A DNA stretch of 64,000 nt from Kroppenstedtia eburnea (GCF_013282215.1 NZ_CP048103.1:1798001-1862000), one strand, 5' to 3'; counted from the stretch's first letter, positions 7,727 to 16,551 are shown. Notes: a model not told the origin generated them from the sequence alone. Numbers and translations are program-made.

Positions 7727-9233
7727 AGGAATCGCGATCGGTGCCACCCCGGCGATTCTCCTTTTCCTTCTCTATCTGGGATTCAGTCCCCTTCCGCTGT
7801 TGGTTTTGGCTGCAATTGTCGGGATGGCCTGGTATTTCTTTCAGTCCCGTTCAGGTGCGCAGATCGGAGTGGGTCGCAACAAAGGGGTGCAACGCAAGGG
7901 TTCGGTTCCCGATATTTCCTTTGAAGACATCGGAGGGCATGCCCGTTCCAAAAAAGAACTGAAAGAGGCTTTGGATTTTCTGATCCACCGGGATCAGATC
8001 AAGCAGTACGGGATCCGTCCGATCAAGGGCATTCTTTTGTCCGGTCCTCCCGGAACCGGGAAAACCCTGATGGCGAAAGCGGCGGCTCATTACACTGATT
8101 CTGTGTTTGCGGCCACCAGCGGAAGCGAATTTGTGGAGATGTATGTGGGAGTGGGGGCACAACGGATCCGGGAATTGTTTCGGGATGCGCGCACCCAGGC
8201 ACGGAAGAATCAGAAGAACAGCGCCATTATCTTCATCGATGAAATCGATGTGATCGGCGGTCAGCGGGAAGGCTCCCAGCATCGGGAATATGACCAGACC
8301 CTCAACCAATTGCTGACGGAGATGGACGGAATCACCACGGATCAGGAGGTCCAGGTGTTGGTGGTTGCAGCCACCAACCGCAAGGATATGCTGGATTCCG
8401 CCTTGTTGCGCCCGGGTCGCTTCGATCGTCACATTTCGGTGGATTTGCCGGATAAACAGGCAAGAGTCTCCATATTGAAGATGCATACCCGGAACAAGCC
8501 TTTGGCTGAGGATGCCGATATTGAACGAATCGCCTTGGAGACCTTCGGATTTTCCGGAGCCCAATTGGAAAGCTTGACCAACGAAGGGGCGATCTATGCC
8601 TTGCGGGATGACAGCCCTTTGATCGGTCACGAACACTTGTCCCGGGCGATCGACAAAGTGATGATGGGGGAGAAAACGGATCGGGAGACCACCCGGGAAG
8701 AACGGGAACGGGTGGCCATCCATGAACTGGGCCATGCAGTGGTTTCCGAATGGGTTCGCTCCGGCTCTGTCTCCCAAGTCTCTCTGTCACCCAGAGGGAA
8801 AGCGTTGGGCTATGTGCGGCATCATCCGGGGCCGGATCGTTATCTGTACACCCGGAAACAGTTGGAGGATCAGGTGATGATCTGTCTGGCCGGTGCCGCG
8901 GCGGAACAGATGATTTACAAAAACCGCTCCACCGGTGCCCAAAATGATTACGAACAGGCCACCCGCTATATCCGGACCCTGATGGAAGCGGGATTATCCG
9001 ATCTGGGGATCATCGACAAAGACTTGGTGGGCAAAGAGATGTTACATGCCGAATCGGTCAAGATCCTGAAAGATCTGTATGAACGGACAGAGAATCTTCT
9101 GCAACAGTATCCCCATGTGTTTGAAGAAGCTTTGGATGTGTTGCTGAAGGAAGAAGTCTTGTCCGGGGATCAGTTCCGTCAACTCCTCAAGTATAGGGTC
9201 CCATCGTCAGATGCGGTACACATCGGGGGTTGA
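7719..9233 (+). CDS. FtsH-like AAA+ zinc metalloprotease (M41)
   Basis: A membrane-bound ATP-dependent protease. Two close hydrophobic segments occupy residues 1-45 with no extracytoplasmic domain between them, so it is a short version of FtsH (504 residues against about 630). Walker A is GPPGTGKT, Walker B IIFIDEID, and the second region of homology ends LLRPGRFDRH. The protease site is HELGH, with the third metal ligand probably in GAQNDYEQAT. All key residues are intact, so it should be active. It is unlikely to be the main housekeeping FtsH, which normally sits next to tilS/hpt. It follows a small membrane protein with an eight-base overlap. Confidence 0.9.
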   Translation: MGKGIAIGATPAILLFLLYLGFSPLPLLVLAAIVGMAWYFFQSRSGAQIGVGRNKGVQRKGSVPDISFEDIGGHARSKKELKEALDFLIHRDQIKQYGIRPIKGILLSGPPGTGKTLMAKAAAHYTDSVFAATSGSEFVEMYVGVGAQRIRELFRDARTQARKNQKNSAIIFIDEIDVIGGQREGSQHREYDQTLNQLLTEMDGITTDQEVQVLVVAATNRKDMLDSALLRPGRFDRHISVDLPDKQARVSILKMHTRNKPLAEDADIERIALETFGFSGAQLESLTNEGAIYALRDDSPLIGHEHLSRAIDKVMMGEKTDRETTREERERVAIHELGHAVVSEWVRSGSVSQVSLSPRGKALGYVRHHPGPDRYLYTRKQLEDQVMICLAGAAAEQMIYKNRSTGAQNDYEQATRYIRTLMEAGLSDLGIIDKDLVGKEMLHAESVKILKDLYERTENLLQQYPHVFEEALDVLLKEEVLSGDQFRQLLKYRVPSSDAVHIGG

Positions 9234-9246
9234 ACGGAGGATTTCC

Positions 9247-9300
9247 AATCCAAAGAAGCAGCCGTCTTTTGGTCGGCTGCTTCTTTGGATTGTTTTCTTT
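9247..9300 (+). terminator. Strong terminator after the protease gene
   Basis: A 17-bp stem (AATCCAAAGAAGCAGCC and its complement) followed by TGTTTTCTTTT. Confidence 0.9.
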
Positions 9301-9411
9301 TGAGTCGTCTATTCCAGAGGATCCATCGGGTGCTGATTGAATGTAAGCAAACCTGTTGGGGCTGTGTTAAAATGAGGATGAAACGGAAGGAAGAGAGGAG
9401 CAACGACCAGG

Positions 9412-10590
9412 ATGAAACTGTCCCAACGGGTTCAACAGTTAACCCCTTCAAAAACCATCGAAATTACAAGTATGGCCAATGAATTGAAAAAGCAGGGGCA
9501 CGATGTGATCGTGCTGGGAGCCGGGGAGCCGGATTTCAATACACCTGAGCACATCCTGGACGCTGCTGCAGAGGCGATGAACCAAGGGTTGACCAAATAT
9601 ACCCCCGCCGGTGGAGTGGTGGAATTGAAGGATGCCATCCGGGCCAAGTTCCAACGGGATAACCGTCTCGACTACAAGCGGGAGGAGATCGTGGTGACCG
9701 TGGGTGCCAAACACGCCCTGTACAATCTGTTCCAAGTCATTCTCGATCCCGGTGATGAAGTGATCATCCCCTCCCCTTACTGGGTCAGCTATATCGAGCA
9801 GGTGAAGCTGGCCGGAGGAACTCCGGTGATCATTGAAGGCAAAGAGGAGACGGGCTTCAAGGTGACACCGGAACAATTGAAGGCCGCCGTTACGGAGAAC
9901 ACCGTCGCCTTTTTGATCAACAGCCCCTCCAATCCCACCGGTGCCATGTACACCCGACAAGAGCTCCAAGCATTGGGTGACATCTGTGTGGAGCACGACC
10001 TGACGGTCATTTCTGATGAAATTTACGAGCACCTGATCTACGGAGACGAAAAGCATGTCAGCATCGCTTCCTTGAGCCCCGAACTGAAAGCCCGGACGGT
10101 GGTGATCAACGGGGTTTCCAAAACCTACTCCATGACCGGTTGGCGAATCGGCTACGCGGCGGGGGATGCCCGGATCATCAAGGCGATGTCCGGGTTGTCC
10201 AGTCACAGTACCTCCAACCCGACGTCAGTGGCCCAGTATGCCGCCCTGGAGGCTCTGACCGGCACCCAGGAGCCGGTGGAGAGAATGTTGTCGGCATTCA
10301 AGGAACGACGGGATTACGTGGTGGATCGTCTGCAAAGAATACCCGGCATTCGCTGTGATGTGCCCCAAGGCGCCTTTTATGTTTTCGCCAATGTGGAAGA
10401 AGCAGTGCAAAGCGGCGGCTACGAAGATGCAGATGCATGGGGGAAGGCTCTTCTGGAACAGGAAAAGGTGGCATTGGTTCCGGGAGCCGCCTTCGGTTCC
10501 TCCGCTCATGTTCGTCTCTCCTATGCCACTTCCATGGATCAACTGCAACAAGCGATGGATCGGATCGAAAAGTTTGTGACCCGGTCCTGA
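9412..10590 (+). CDS. aspC: Aspartate aminotransferase, class I PLP enzyme
   Basis: Interconverts aspartate and 2-oxoglutarate with oxaloacetate and glutamate. At 392 residues it is typical of subgroup Ib aminotransferases. PLP-binding motifs are NSPSNPTGAMY, SDEIYEH and SKTYSMTGWRIGY, where the Lys forms the internal aldimine; the substrate Arg is in HVRLSYAT near the C-terminus. GAGAGGAG lies upstream of the ATG. It is a single-gene unit between two terminators. Confidence 0.93.
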   Translation: MKLSQRVQQLTPSKTIEITSMANELKKQGHDVIVLGAGEPDFNTPEHILDAAAEAMNQGLTKYTPAGGVVELKDAIRAKFQRDNRLDYKREEIVVTVGAKHALYNLFQVILDPGDEVIIPSPYWVSYIEQVKLAGGTPVIIEGKEETGFKVTPEQLKAAVTENTVAFLINSPSNPTGAMYTRQELQALGDICVEHDLTVISDEIYEHLIYGDEKHVSIASLSPELKARTVVINGVSKTYSMTGWRIGYAAGDARIIKAMSGLSSHSTSNPTSVAQYAALEALTGTQEPVERMLSAFKERRDYVVDRLQRIPGIRCDVPQGAFYVFANVEEAVQSGGYEDADAWGKALLEQEKVALVPGAAFGSSAHVRLSYATSMDQLQQAMDRIEKFVTRS

Positions 10591-10598
10591 ACGCCCAA

Positions 10599-10626
10599 CC
10601 CTCTGTCTGTGAGACAGGGGGTTTAA
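10599..10626 (+). terminator. Terminator after the aminotransferase gene
   Basis: CCCTCTGTCT-gtg-AGACAGGGGG followed by TTTAATATT. Confidence 0.8.
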
Positions 10627-10639
10627 TATTTATGTATAG

Positions 10640-10676
10640 TTACTTGACAAAAGTAAGTTGGTTTAATTATTATAGT
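10640..10676 (+). promoter_or_regulatory. Promoter with overlapping inverted repeat (possible MarR/DUF24-type operator)
   Basis: A -35 box TTGACA (10644-10649) and a -10-like TATTAT (10668-10673) are 18 bases apart. The -35 box lies inside the inverted repeat TTACTT-gacaa-AAGTAA, which resembles the TTACT...AGTAA operators of YodB/CatR-type thiol-sensing repressors as I recall them. The genes downstream are quinone-detoxification types, which fits. Confidence 0.5.
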
Positions 10677-10720
10677 TTCGTAAGCAGGTGAAAAATTGAA
10701 TTTAAAAGGAGGTGAAGTCA

Positions 10721-11713
10721 TTGGAATTGACAGGAATTCACCATGTCTCCGCACTCACCGCGCAAGCGGCCCGAAACGTCGATTTTTACACGAGCACCCT
10801 GGGGATGCGTCTGGTTAAAAAAACCGTCAACCAGGATGATACATCCTCTTATCACTTGTATTACGGAGACGAATTGGGCAATCCGGGTACTGGCTTGACC
10901 TTCTTTGACATTCCACATCTGGCACCCAATCATCCCGGTGTAAGCAGCATTTCCACGGTTTCACTGCGGGTGTCGGACCGGGAAGCTCTCCGCTATTGGG
11001 AGAATCGGTTTCATGAGTTGCAAGTGGATCACGACGGGATTCTTCGATCCGATGCAGGTCGCGATTCCCTCCCCTTTCGTGATTTCGAAGGGCAGCGCCT
11101 CCAACTCGTGGCAGATGATGATCCGCCGGGAGTGCCCGGGGGAACACCGTGGGAGAAGAGCCCGGTGCCGGTGCGGTGGGGAATTCGCGGCTTGGGGCCG
11201 GTCACGTTGACGGTGCGAGACGCGGAACCGACAGCGCGGGTGTTGGTCGATGTGCTGGGGTTCCGGGAGGCGGGACAAATCCCGTCACCGATCGAGTCGC
11301 GGCCGGATCTGCTCGTTTTTGCCACCGGAGCCGGGGGCGCCGGCGCCGAAGTGCACGTGGAAGAACGGCCCGATCTTCCTCCGGAGCGTTTGGGTCGCGG
11401 GGGAGTGCATCATGTGGCGTTCCGGGTTCCTGATCAACGGGAGTATGAAGAGTGGTATCAACATCTTGAGGCGGCCGGTTTTCGTACATCGGGGTTGGTG
11501 GATCGCTATTATTTCCAATCCATCTACTTCCGGGAGCCCAACGGGATTCTGTTTGAATTGGCCACCGACGAACCCGGGTTTGCGACAGATGAGGATCCGG
11601 ACCAACTGGGGCAAACACTGGCATTGCCTCCTTTCCTGGAACCCCATCGGGAAAGCATCGAGGCGAAGTTACATCCATTGGAGACGGATCAAAAGGATCC
11701 AAGCTCCAGATGA
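10721..11713 (+). CDS. Ring-cleaving dioxygenase, MhqA/MhqO-type glyoxalase-fold protein
   Basis: Two vicinal-oxygen-chelate domains (about residues 4-130 and 150-290) as in the hydroquinone-specific dioxygenases of Bacillus. Metal ligands are visible in GIHHVSA, GVHHVAF and LFELATDEPGF. AAGGAGG lies eight bases before TTG 10721. A GTG at 10712 would overlap that site, so TTG is the better start. A WrbA-like flavoprotein follows, and together they form a quinone-stress set like mhqO with azoR. The natural substrate is not known. Confidence 0.88.
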   Translation: MELTGIHHVSALTAQAARNVDFYTSTLGMRLVKKTVNQDDTSSYHLYYGDELGNPGTGLTFFDIPHLAPNHPGVSSISTVSLRVSDREALRYWENRFHELQVDHDGILRSDAGRDSLPFRDFEGQRLQLVADDDPPGVPGGTPWEKSPVPVRWGIRGLGPVTLTVRDAEPTARVLVDVLGFREAGQIPSPIESRPDLLVFATGAGGAGAEVHVEERPDLPPERLGRGGVHHVAFRVPDQREYEEWYQHLEAAGFRTSGLVDRYYFQSIYFREPNGILFELATDEPGFATDEDPDQLGQTLALPPFLEPHRESIEAKLHPLETDQKDPSSR

Positions 11714-11770
11714 ATTTGACTGAAAACCGGGTAACCTAAGAACATCATCACGCGAAAAGGGGCGTCTCAC

Positions 11771-12385
11771 ATGGCAAACGTAAAATTGGCGATTATTTAT
11801 TACAGCTCCACCGGAACCAACCACCAGCTGGCCCAATGGGCAGAAGAGGGGGCCAAACAGGCAGGTGCCGAAGTGAAAGTTTTAAAGGTTCCGGAACTCG
11901 CACCTATGGCTGCGATTGAATCCAATCCTGCCTGGAAAGCGCATTATGAGGCAACCCAAGATGTGCCGGAAGTCTCCCTGGATGACCTGGAGTGGGCGGA
12001 TGCGATCATCTTCAGCGTCCCGACCCGATTTGGAAACGTCCCTTCTCAGATGAAGCAATTTTTGGATACAACCGGAGGTCTTTGGGCCCAAGGGAAACTT
12101 GCCAACAAGGCGGTCAGTGCCATGGTCTCGGCCAACAACGCCCATGGCGGACAGGAACAGACCGTCCTGTCCCTGTATACCACCATGTATCACTGGGGAG
12201 CGATCGTGGTGGCGCCGGGGTACACAGATGAGTCGGCTTACAAGGGCGGCGGCAATCCCTACGGAACCAGTGTCACGGTGGATTCAGAAGGAAAGATCGT
12301 GGAAGATGCAAAGGACGCGGTGATGCATCAGGCCAAACGGACGGTCACGGTTGCAGGTTGGATCAAACAAGGAATGCAAGGATAA
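11771..12385 (+). CDS. NAD(P)H:quinone oxidoreductase, WrbA-like flavoprotein
   Basis: A flavodoxin-fold FMN protein that reduces quinones by two electrons and avoids semiquinone radicals. The N-terminal FMN phosphate loop is YYSSTGTNHQLA, followed by the WrbA signatures PTRFGNVPSQMKQFLD and HGGQEQT. The 204-residue length is standard. It lies 57 bases after the dioxygenase gene with no terminator between, so it is probably in the same transcript under the operator-like promoter at 10640. Confidence 0.9.
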   Translation: MANVKLAIIYYSSTGTNHQLAQWAEEGAKQAGAEVKVLKVPELAPMAAIESNPAWKAHYEATQDVPEVSLDDLEWADAIIFSVPTRFGNVPSQMKQFLDTTGGLWAQGKLANKAVSAMVSANNAHGGQEQTVLSLYTTMYHWGAIVVAPGYTDESAYKGGGNPYGTSVTVDSEGKIVEDAKDAVMHQAKRTVTVAGWIKQGMQG

Positions 12386-12396
12386 TACGGATCAGC

Positions 12397-12432
12397 AAAA
12401 ACCCGGAAACGACACAAGCGTTTCCGGGTTTT
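12397..12432 (+). terminator. Terminator between convergent genes
   Basis: AAAACCCGGAAACG / CGTTTCCGGGTTTT with a short loop; usable by both strands. Confidence 0.85.
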
Positions 12433-12437
12433 CCTCA

Positions 12438-13313
12438 TCATCTCAGGTTGTAATCTCCCAGTTTGACAAACCGATAGCCCTGTTTGCGCAAGATGGGGAT
12501 CGCCTCTTGAACCCCTGCGCAGGTTCCGCTTCCGGGGCGGTTCATATGGAGAAGGGCGATCGAGCCGGGACGGGAGTGGAGGAGAGCCTGTTTCACTTGA
12601 TATGAGTTATAAGTGCCCCCGGCATCACCCAAAATGTCATAATTAACCGCTTGGATTCCCAGTTCTGCGGCCGCTTGGACCGCCACGTCATCATAGTAGG
12701 CGGTGCCGGAGCGGAAAAATTTCGGTTGCTTGCCGGTGATCGCCCTGATTTTGCGTTGGTTCTCCAGAATCTCATCCAGGGCTTCCTCCAGATTGGCTGT
12801 TCCCCGGATGCCGTAAACCGAACGGCCGTTGACCGACAGAGGACGATGCTGAGTGCCATGATTGGCGATTTCAAACAAGGGATTGGCCGCCAGTTCCCGG
12901 AACAGGGAGGGGTGGTCATCGATCCAGCGTCCATTGATAAAGAGAGTGGCTGGAATCTGTTCCTGTTCCAGATAGCGGATCAGTTCTTGGTCCACCCCGC
13001 TTCCCCGGGTGCCGCCGCAAGCATCGAAGGTGAGGGCGATCACCTTTTCCCCGGTGTCCAGCCGCTGTTTCACACCGGGAGTATTTTCACCCCAGTGCTT
13101 CGGTTTCCGGTTTTGGTATGTGGAGATCACCCGACGGATTTCTTCCGGGGACAGGGGGTCCATCTTGGGCTCCCCGCTTTTTTGCTTGTCCGGGGTTCGA
13201 CTCTCCTTGGCTTCGGTTTTGGAAGCATCCGGCGTCTGTGCCTGCGGCATGGTGCAGGCAACGCATATGATCAGGACGGCTAAAATCAGTCCTGCCCGGA
13301 TCCATGATTTCAT
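12438..13313 (-). CDS. Polysaccharide deacetylase, secreted or lipid-anchored
   Basis: A 291-residue carbohydrate esterase family 4 protein, probably acting on cell-wall glycan. The N-terminal hydrophobic segment ends with Cys (LIICVAC), a slightly atypical lipobox. A Lys/Glu/Pro-rich linker follows, and the NodB domain starts near residue 95. Motif 1 is TFDACGG, where the second Asp of the usual TFDDG is replaced, as in one known subgroup. The metal-binding HxxxH is NHGTQH, and later motifs RSGTAYYDD and LLHMNRPG are present. The start MKSWIRAG at 13313 was chosen because a longer version would place a charged stretch before the signal. Confidence 0.85.
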   Translation of the reverse strand: MKSWIRAGLILAVLIICVACTMPQAQTPDASKTEAKESRTPDKQKSGEPKMDPLSPEEIRRVISTYQNRKPKHWGENTPGVKQRLDTGEKVIALTFDACGGTRGSGVDQELIRYLEQEQIPATLFINGRWIDDHPSLFRELAANPLFEIANHGTQHRPLSVNGRSVYGIRGTANLEEALDEILENQRKIRAITGKQPKFFRSGTAYYDDVAVQAAAELGIQAVNYDILGDAGGTYNSYQVKQALLHSRPGSIALLHMNRPGSGTCAGVQEAIPILRKQGYRFVKLGDYNLR

Positions 13314-13456
13314 CTTTTCACCCCATCTGAATGGCGATTGCACATGGATATCATATCGGGTCCAATCCGGGCGGGCAACCACTTGAAGTGAATCGGGGGT
13401 GATTTACAACAAGCGGATTTCTCCTGTATATTAAAATCTGAACAAGTAAAGGACGT

Positions 13457-13495
13457 CATACCGAGGGATGCCCGGCGACGGCATCCCTCGGTATG
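13457..13495. repeat. Perfect 16-bp inverted repeat in a divergent promoter region
   Basis: CATACCGAGGGATGCC and its exact complement are separated by a seven-base loop (cggcgac). No T-run follows in either direction, so it is not a plain terminator. It lies 23 bases before the symporter start and would sit in the 5' leader of that mRNA. Confidence 0.8.
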
Positions 13496-13517
13496 TTGTG
13501 AAAAAGGGGAGAGATCA

Positions 13518-14756
13518 ATGAAGCGATTGAAACCCTACCGGTTTCCATTGCTATTGTTGGCTTCCGTGGTTACAGGCAGTGTGGCGGGATGGTTTTTGGG
13601 GCCCCAATCCGCTGTCTTGAAACCCTTGGGAGACATATTTCTCAATCTGTTGTTCACGGTGGTGGTGCCGCTGGTGTTTGTCACGATCAGCAGTTCCATT
13701 GCCAATATGGGGACATTGAAACGATTGGGACGGATTATGGGTACTCTGCTGGTGGTGTTCACCCTGACCGGAATCATCGCTTCCGTGGTGATGCTGTTCA
13801 GTGTTCAGTGGTTCAATCCCGGGGAAGGTGTATCGGTGTCATTGGGCGAAGAGAAGAGTCCCGAAGAGCCACTGACTTTGTCCGAACAGATTGTTCAGGC
13901 AGTGACTGCCCCTGATTTCAAAGACCTTTTGTCCAAGGAGAACATGCTGGCCTTGATCCTGTTTGCGATGCTCTTCGGAACGGCAGTCAGTATGTCGGGG
14001 GAGAGCGGAAAGACCGTCGCCCGGGGGCTGGCGGCCTTGTCTGATGTTCTGGTCAAGTTGATCGGGGTGATCATGTGGTTTGCCCCGGTGGGGCTGGCAT
14101 CCTACTTTGCTTCCCTGGTGGGGGAATTCGGCCCGAGTCTGGTGGGTTCCTATTTAAAAGCAGTGGTCATCTATTACCCTGTGGCCATTCTGTATTTCCT
14201 GGTTTTTTTCAGTTTGTATGCCTGGGTGGCGGCGGGCAGAACCGGTTTCCGGAAATTCTGGGCCAATATTTTTCCGGCTGCGGTGACCTCACTGGCCACC
14301 GGCAGCAGCGTGGCATCCATTCCTGTGAACTTGGAAGTGTCACGGAAAATCGGGGTTCCCCCGGACATCCGGGAGATGGTGATCCCGATGGGAGCCACCA
14401 TCCATATGGATGGCTCCTGTCTGAGTGCCATTCTGAAGATCTCGTTTCTGTTCGGTTTGTTCCAGATGCCTTTCCATGATATGGAGGACTTCCTGACGGC
14501 GATCCTGGTTGCCATTCTTTCCGGAATGGTGATGTCGGGGGTTCCCGGCGGGGGATTCACCGGGGAACTCCTCATTGTCACCCTGTATGGATTTCCCCCG
14601 GAAGCTCTTCCGATCCTGGCAGTGCTGGGTACGGTGGTGGATCCGGTGGCCACTATGGTGAACAGTACCGGGGATACTGTCGCCGGCATGCTGGTCGCCC
14701 GCTTTGTGGAGGGGAAAGAGTGGATCCGGAAAAAATGGGAGAACGCTCTTGCGTGA
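13518..14756 (+). CDS. Glutamate/aspartate (dicarboxylate):cation symporter
   Basis: A 412-residue DAACS-family transporter with eight membrane helices and two re-entrant loops. The family signatures are present: the serine-rich loop at TGSSVASIPVNLEVS, and the region GATIHMDGSC and DTVAGMLVARF that forms the substrate and Na+/H+ sites. It imports acidic amino acids or C4-dicarboxylates. AAAGGGGAGAG precedes the ATG. A large hairpin sits between its promoter region and the start codon and may control its expression. Specificity (glutamate against dicarboxylate) cannot be fixed by eye. Confidence 0.9.
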   Translation: MKRLKPYRFPLLLLASVVTGSVAGWFLGPQSAVLKPLGDIFLNLLFTVVVPLVFVTISSSIANMGTLKRLGRIMGTLLVVFTLTGIIASVVMLFSVQWFNPGEGVSVSLGEEKSPEEPLTLSEQIVQAVTAPDFKDLLSKENMLALILFAMLFGTAVSMSGESGKTVARGLAALSDVLVKLIGVIMWFAPVGLASYFASLVGEFGPSLVGSYLKAVVIYYPVAILYFLVFFSLYAWVAAGRTGFRKFWANIFPAAVTSLATGSSVASIPVNLEVSRKIGVPPDIREMVIPMGATIHMDGSCLSAILKISFLFGLFQMPFHDMEDFLTAILVAILSGMVMSGVPGGGFTGELLIVTLYGFPPEALPILAVLGTVVDPVATMVNSTGDTVAGMLVARFVEGKEWIRKKWENALA

Positions 14757-14760
14757 GCAA

Positions 14761-14796
14761 CAGAAAAGACTCGGCCAAAGGGCGGAGTCTTTTCTG
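14761..14796 (+). terminator. Terminator after the symporter gene
   Basis: CAGAAAAGACTC / GAGTCTTTTCTG stem with a GCC/GGC inner pair. Confidence 0.85.
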
Positions 14797-14843
14797 TGTC
14801 CAACGAGAGGGCTCGGGCCGATCAGTCCCTTGGATGAGCCGCT

Positions 14844-15479
14844 TCATTCCAGCTCCCGGAACACCCCGATCACTTTGCCGAGGATGGTCACCTCCGGTAA
14901 CCAGATCGGATCCATGGTATCGTTTTCAGGCTGCAGTCGGATCATGTTTTTCTCTTTGTAGAAGCGCTTGACAGTGGCTTCGTTCTCGGGGGTCATGGCC
15001 ACAATCATATCTCCGTTGTCCGCCGTTTTTTGTTGGCGGACCACGACATAATCCCCATCCATCACTCCGGCGTTGATCATACTGTTTCCACGAACAGACA
15101 GGATAAACACAGAATCGTCAGGACTGACCATCCGACGGGGAACGGGAAAATATTCTTCCACATTTTCCACGGCGGTGATGGGCTCCCCGGCTGTCACTTT
15201 TCCAACCAAGGGGACCATCATCGTCTGGGAGGAAAGATCGGGAATCAGGTCATGATCTTGATCCAGCACTTCGATGGCCCGGGGTTTGGTTGGATCCCGT
15301 CGGATCAGTCCTTTTTTTTCCAGTCGGTTGAGGTGGCCATGAACGGTGGAACTGGAGGCCAGTCCAACCGCTTCCCCGATTTCGCGGACAGAGGGGGGAT
15401 ATCCCTTCTTCCGCACTTCCTGTTTTATATAGTCCAAGATGGCCTGTTGACGTGAAGATAATTGACTCAAACGACTCAT
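14844..15479 (-). CDS. lexA: LexA, SOS response repressor
   Basis: The 211-residue repressor of DNA-damage genes, cleaved when RecA filaments form. The N-terminal winged helix includes [21 protein letters not shown]. The self-cleavage site is the Ala-Gly in VTAGEPI (near residue 97), the catalytic Ser is in RGNSMINAG and the catalytic Lys in EATVKRF. The divergent yneA-like gene and the SOS boxes between them match the Bacillus arrangement, so both are probably under LexA control. Confidence 0.97.
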   Translation of the reverse strand: MSRLSQLSSRQQAILDYIKQEVRKKGYPPSVREIGEAVGLASSSTVHGHLNRLEKKGLIRRDPTKPRAIEVLDQDHDLIPDLSSQTMMVPLVGKVTAGEPITAVENVEEYFPVPRRMVSPDDSVFILSVRGNSMINAGVMDGDYVVVRQQKTADNGDMIVAMTPENEATVKRFYKEKNMIRLQPENDTMDPIWLPEVTILGKVIGVFRELE

Positions 15480-15523
15480 CCCCTTTCCTAGGCTCCCGGT
15501 CTCGCTGATGAGTTATTTTCTAC

Positions 15524-15563
15524 AGTATACATGATGTTCGGCAAAAGAACAAACATCAGTTCG
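15524..15563 (-). promoter_or_regulatory. lexA promoter with two SOS (Cheo) boxes
   Basis: On the minus strand, -35 TTGTTC (15547-15552) and -10 TATACT (15524-15529) are 17 bases apart. The box CGAACTGATGTTTG (15550-15563) overlaps the -35. A second, weaker CGAACATCATGTAT (15527-15540) lies in the spacer. This fits autorepression. Confidence 0.8.
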
Positions 15564-15572
15564 AATTCCGCC

Positions 15573-15602
15573 TTGACAGAACATATATTCCCATCATAAA
15601 CT
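15573..15602 (+). promoter_or_regulatory. yneA promoter with SOS box
   Basis: TTGACA (15573-15578) and TAAACT (15597-15602) are 18 bases apart. AGAACATATATTCC (15578-15591) differs from the consensus CGAACATATGTTCC only at three positions and covers the spacer. Confidence 0.75.
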
Positions 15603-15650
15603 GATCCTGACTCACATAGCTTGTACCAAATTCCACCGGGGGGCGATCCC

Positions 15651-15947
15651 ATGTCCAGAATCCGTCGATCGGTTTTTGTTGCCGCATCGCTTGTACCCGT
15701 TGTCGCCTTTGGCTTTTGGTTTCAAGGGATGGGGAATGTGGATGGACAGACTCCATACCGCGTGATTCAAGTCCAATCCGGGGATACCTTATGGGAGCTG
15801 GCGGGAAAACACGGGGATCCGGGACGGGATGTGCGGGAGACCATCGAAGTGATCCGGAATGTGAACGGACTGAAGGACAGTCATCTCATGCCCGGTCAGA
15901 AATTGAAGATTCCGGCGAGAGTCAAAGAAGAGGCCCGCAACGATTGA
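15651..15947 (+). CDS. yneA: YneA-like SOS cell-division inhibitor with LysM domain
   Basis: A 98-residue protein with an N-terminal transmembrane helix (about residues 7-25, FVAASLVPVVAFGFWF) and a C-terminal LysM domain (VQSGDTLWELAGKHGD ... LMPGQKLKIPA). In Bacillus YneA delays septation during the SOS response. The divergent position next to lexA and the SOS box in its promoter support the same role. The ribosome site before ATG 15651 is only G-rich; an upstream TTG at 15621 is possible but less likely because it would precede the membrane segment with Pro-rich residues. Confidence 0.88.
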   Translation: MSRIRRSVFVAASLVPVVAFGFWFQGMGNVDGQTPYRVIQVQSGDTLWELAGKHGDPGRDVRETIEVIRNVNGLKDSHLMPGQKLKIPARVKEEARND

Positions 15948-15964
15948 GGGGCCTCTTCTTTGAC
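15925..15964. terminator. Bidirectional terminator between yneA and the gene at 15969
   Basis: AAAGAAGAGGCC / GGCCTCTTCTTT; the left arm is inside the yneA coding end. Confidence 0.8.
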
Positions 15965-15968
15965 AAGG

Positions 15969-16430
15969 TCAACGGTACCGGATATAGGTGATCTCTTTTT
16001 TCAAATCCCCCAATCCTTCCATGGCATGAAGAACGATGACCGGTACGATATCGTCCTTGGTGGAGTCGGATAGGGCCAGTTTCACCAGTTTGATATCATG
16101 ATAGATGAAGGAAAAATCCATTCGATGGACGACGTCTTTCGAATGAATGGATTCGTCCACCCGGTGCAGGTCGTGGCTCAGCTTACTCAACTTGTCGATC
16201 AGACGTTGTTTCATCTCCCGACTCAGCTTGTAATTGGAGTAGTTCTCCATGGTGATCTTGTATGTGTCAGAAATCTCGTCGAGGATCTTCAACCCTTTTT
16301 CTTCTTCAAACCGGTCGATATAGTTTTGTGTCCGAACTTGCTGGTACCAAGAGTTGGATACCAGGGTTGCGAGGATGACGAACAGATAGATCAGTCCCAT
16401 GCGTGAAATGGACTTCCACTTTTCGTTCAC
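15969..16430 (-). CDS. Single-pass membrane protein, unknown function
   Basis: A 153-residue protein with one N-terminal membrane helix (MGLIYLFVILATLVSNSWY) and a mostly helical, charged remainder that looks like an extended or coiled-coil domain. The GTG start at 16430 follows GGGAGGGG. It is convergent with yneA and about 150 bases from the haem operon end. No family recognised. Confidence 0.6.
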   Translation of the reverse strand: MNEKWKSISRMGLIYLFVILATLVSNSWYQQVRTQNYIDRFEEEKGLKILDEISDTYKITMENYSNYKLSREMKQRLIDKLSKLSHDLHRVDESIHSKDVVHRMDFSFIYHDIKLVKLALSDSTKDDIVPVIVLHAMEGLGDLKKEITYIRYR

Positions 16431-16551
16431 ATGGTCCCCTCCCGCTTGCGCTCCTTTGTCCCTATGTATATGGACAGGGGGGGAAGGTTAGCACAAGGGA
16501 AGGGGAAAAGCGCATTTGAAGATCCCCCGCGCGACGGACAGAAGACCACAA

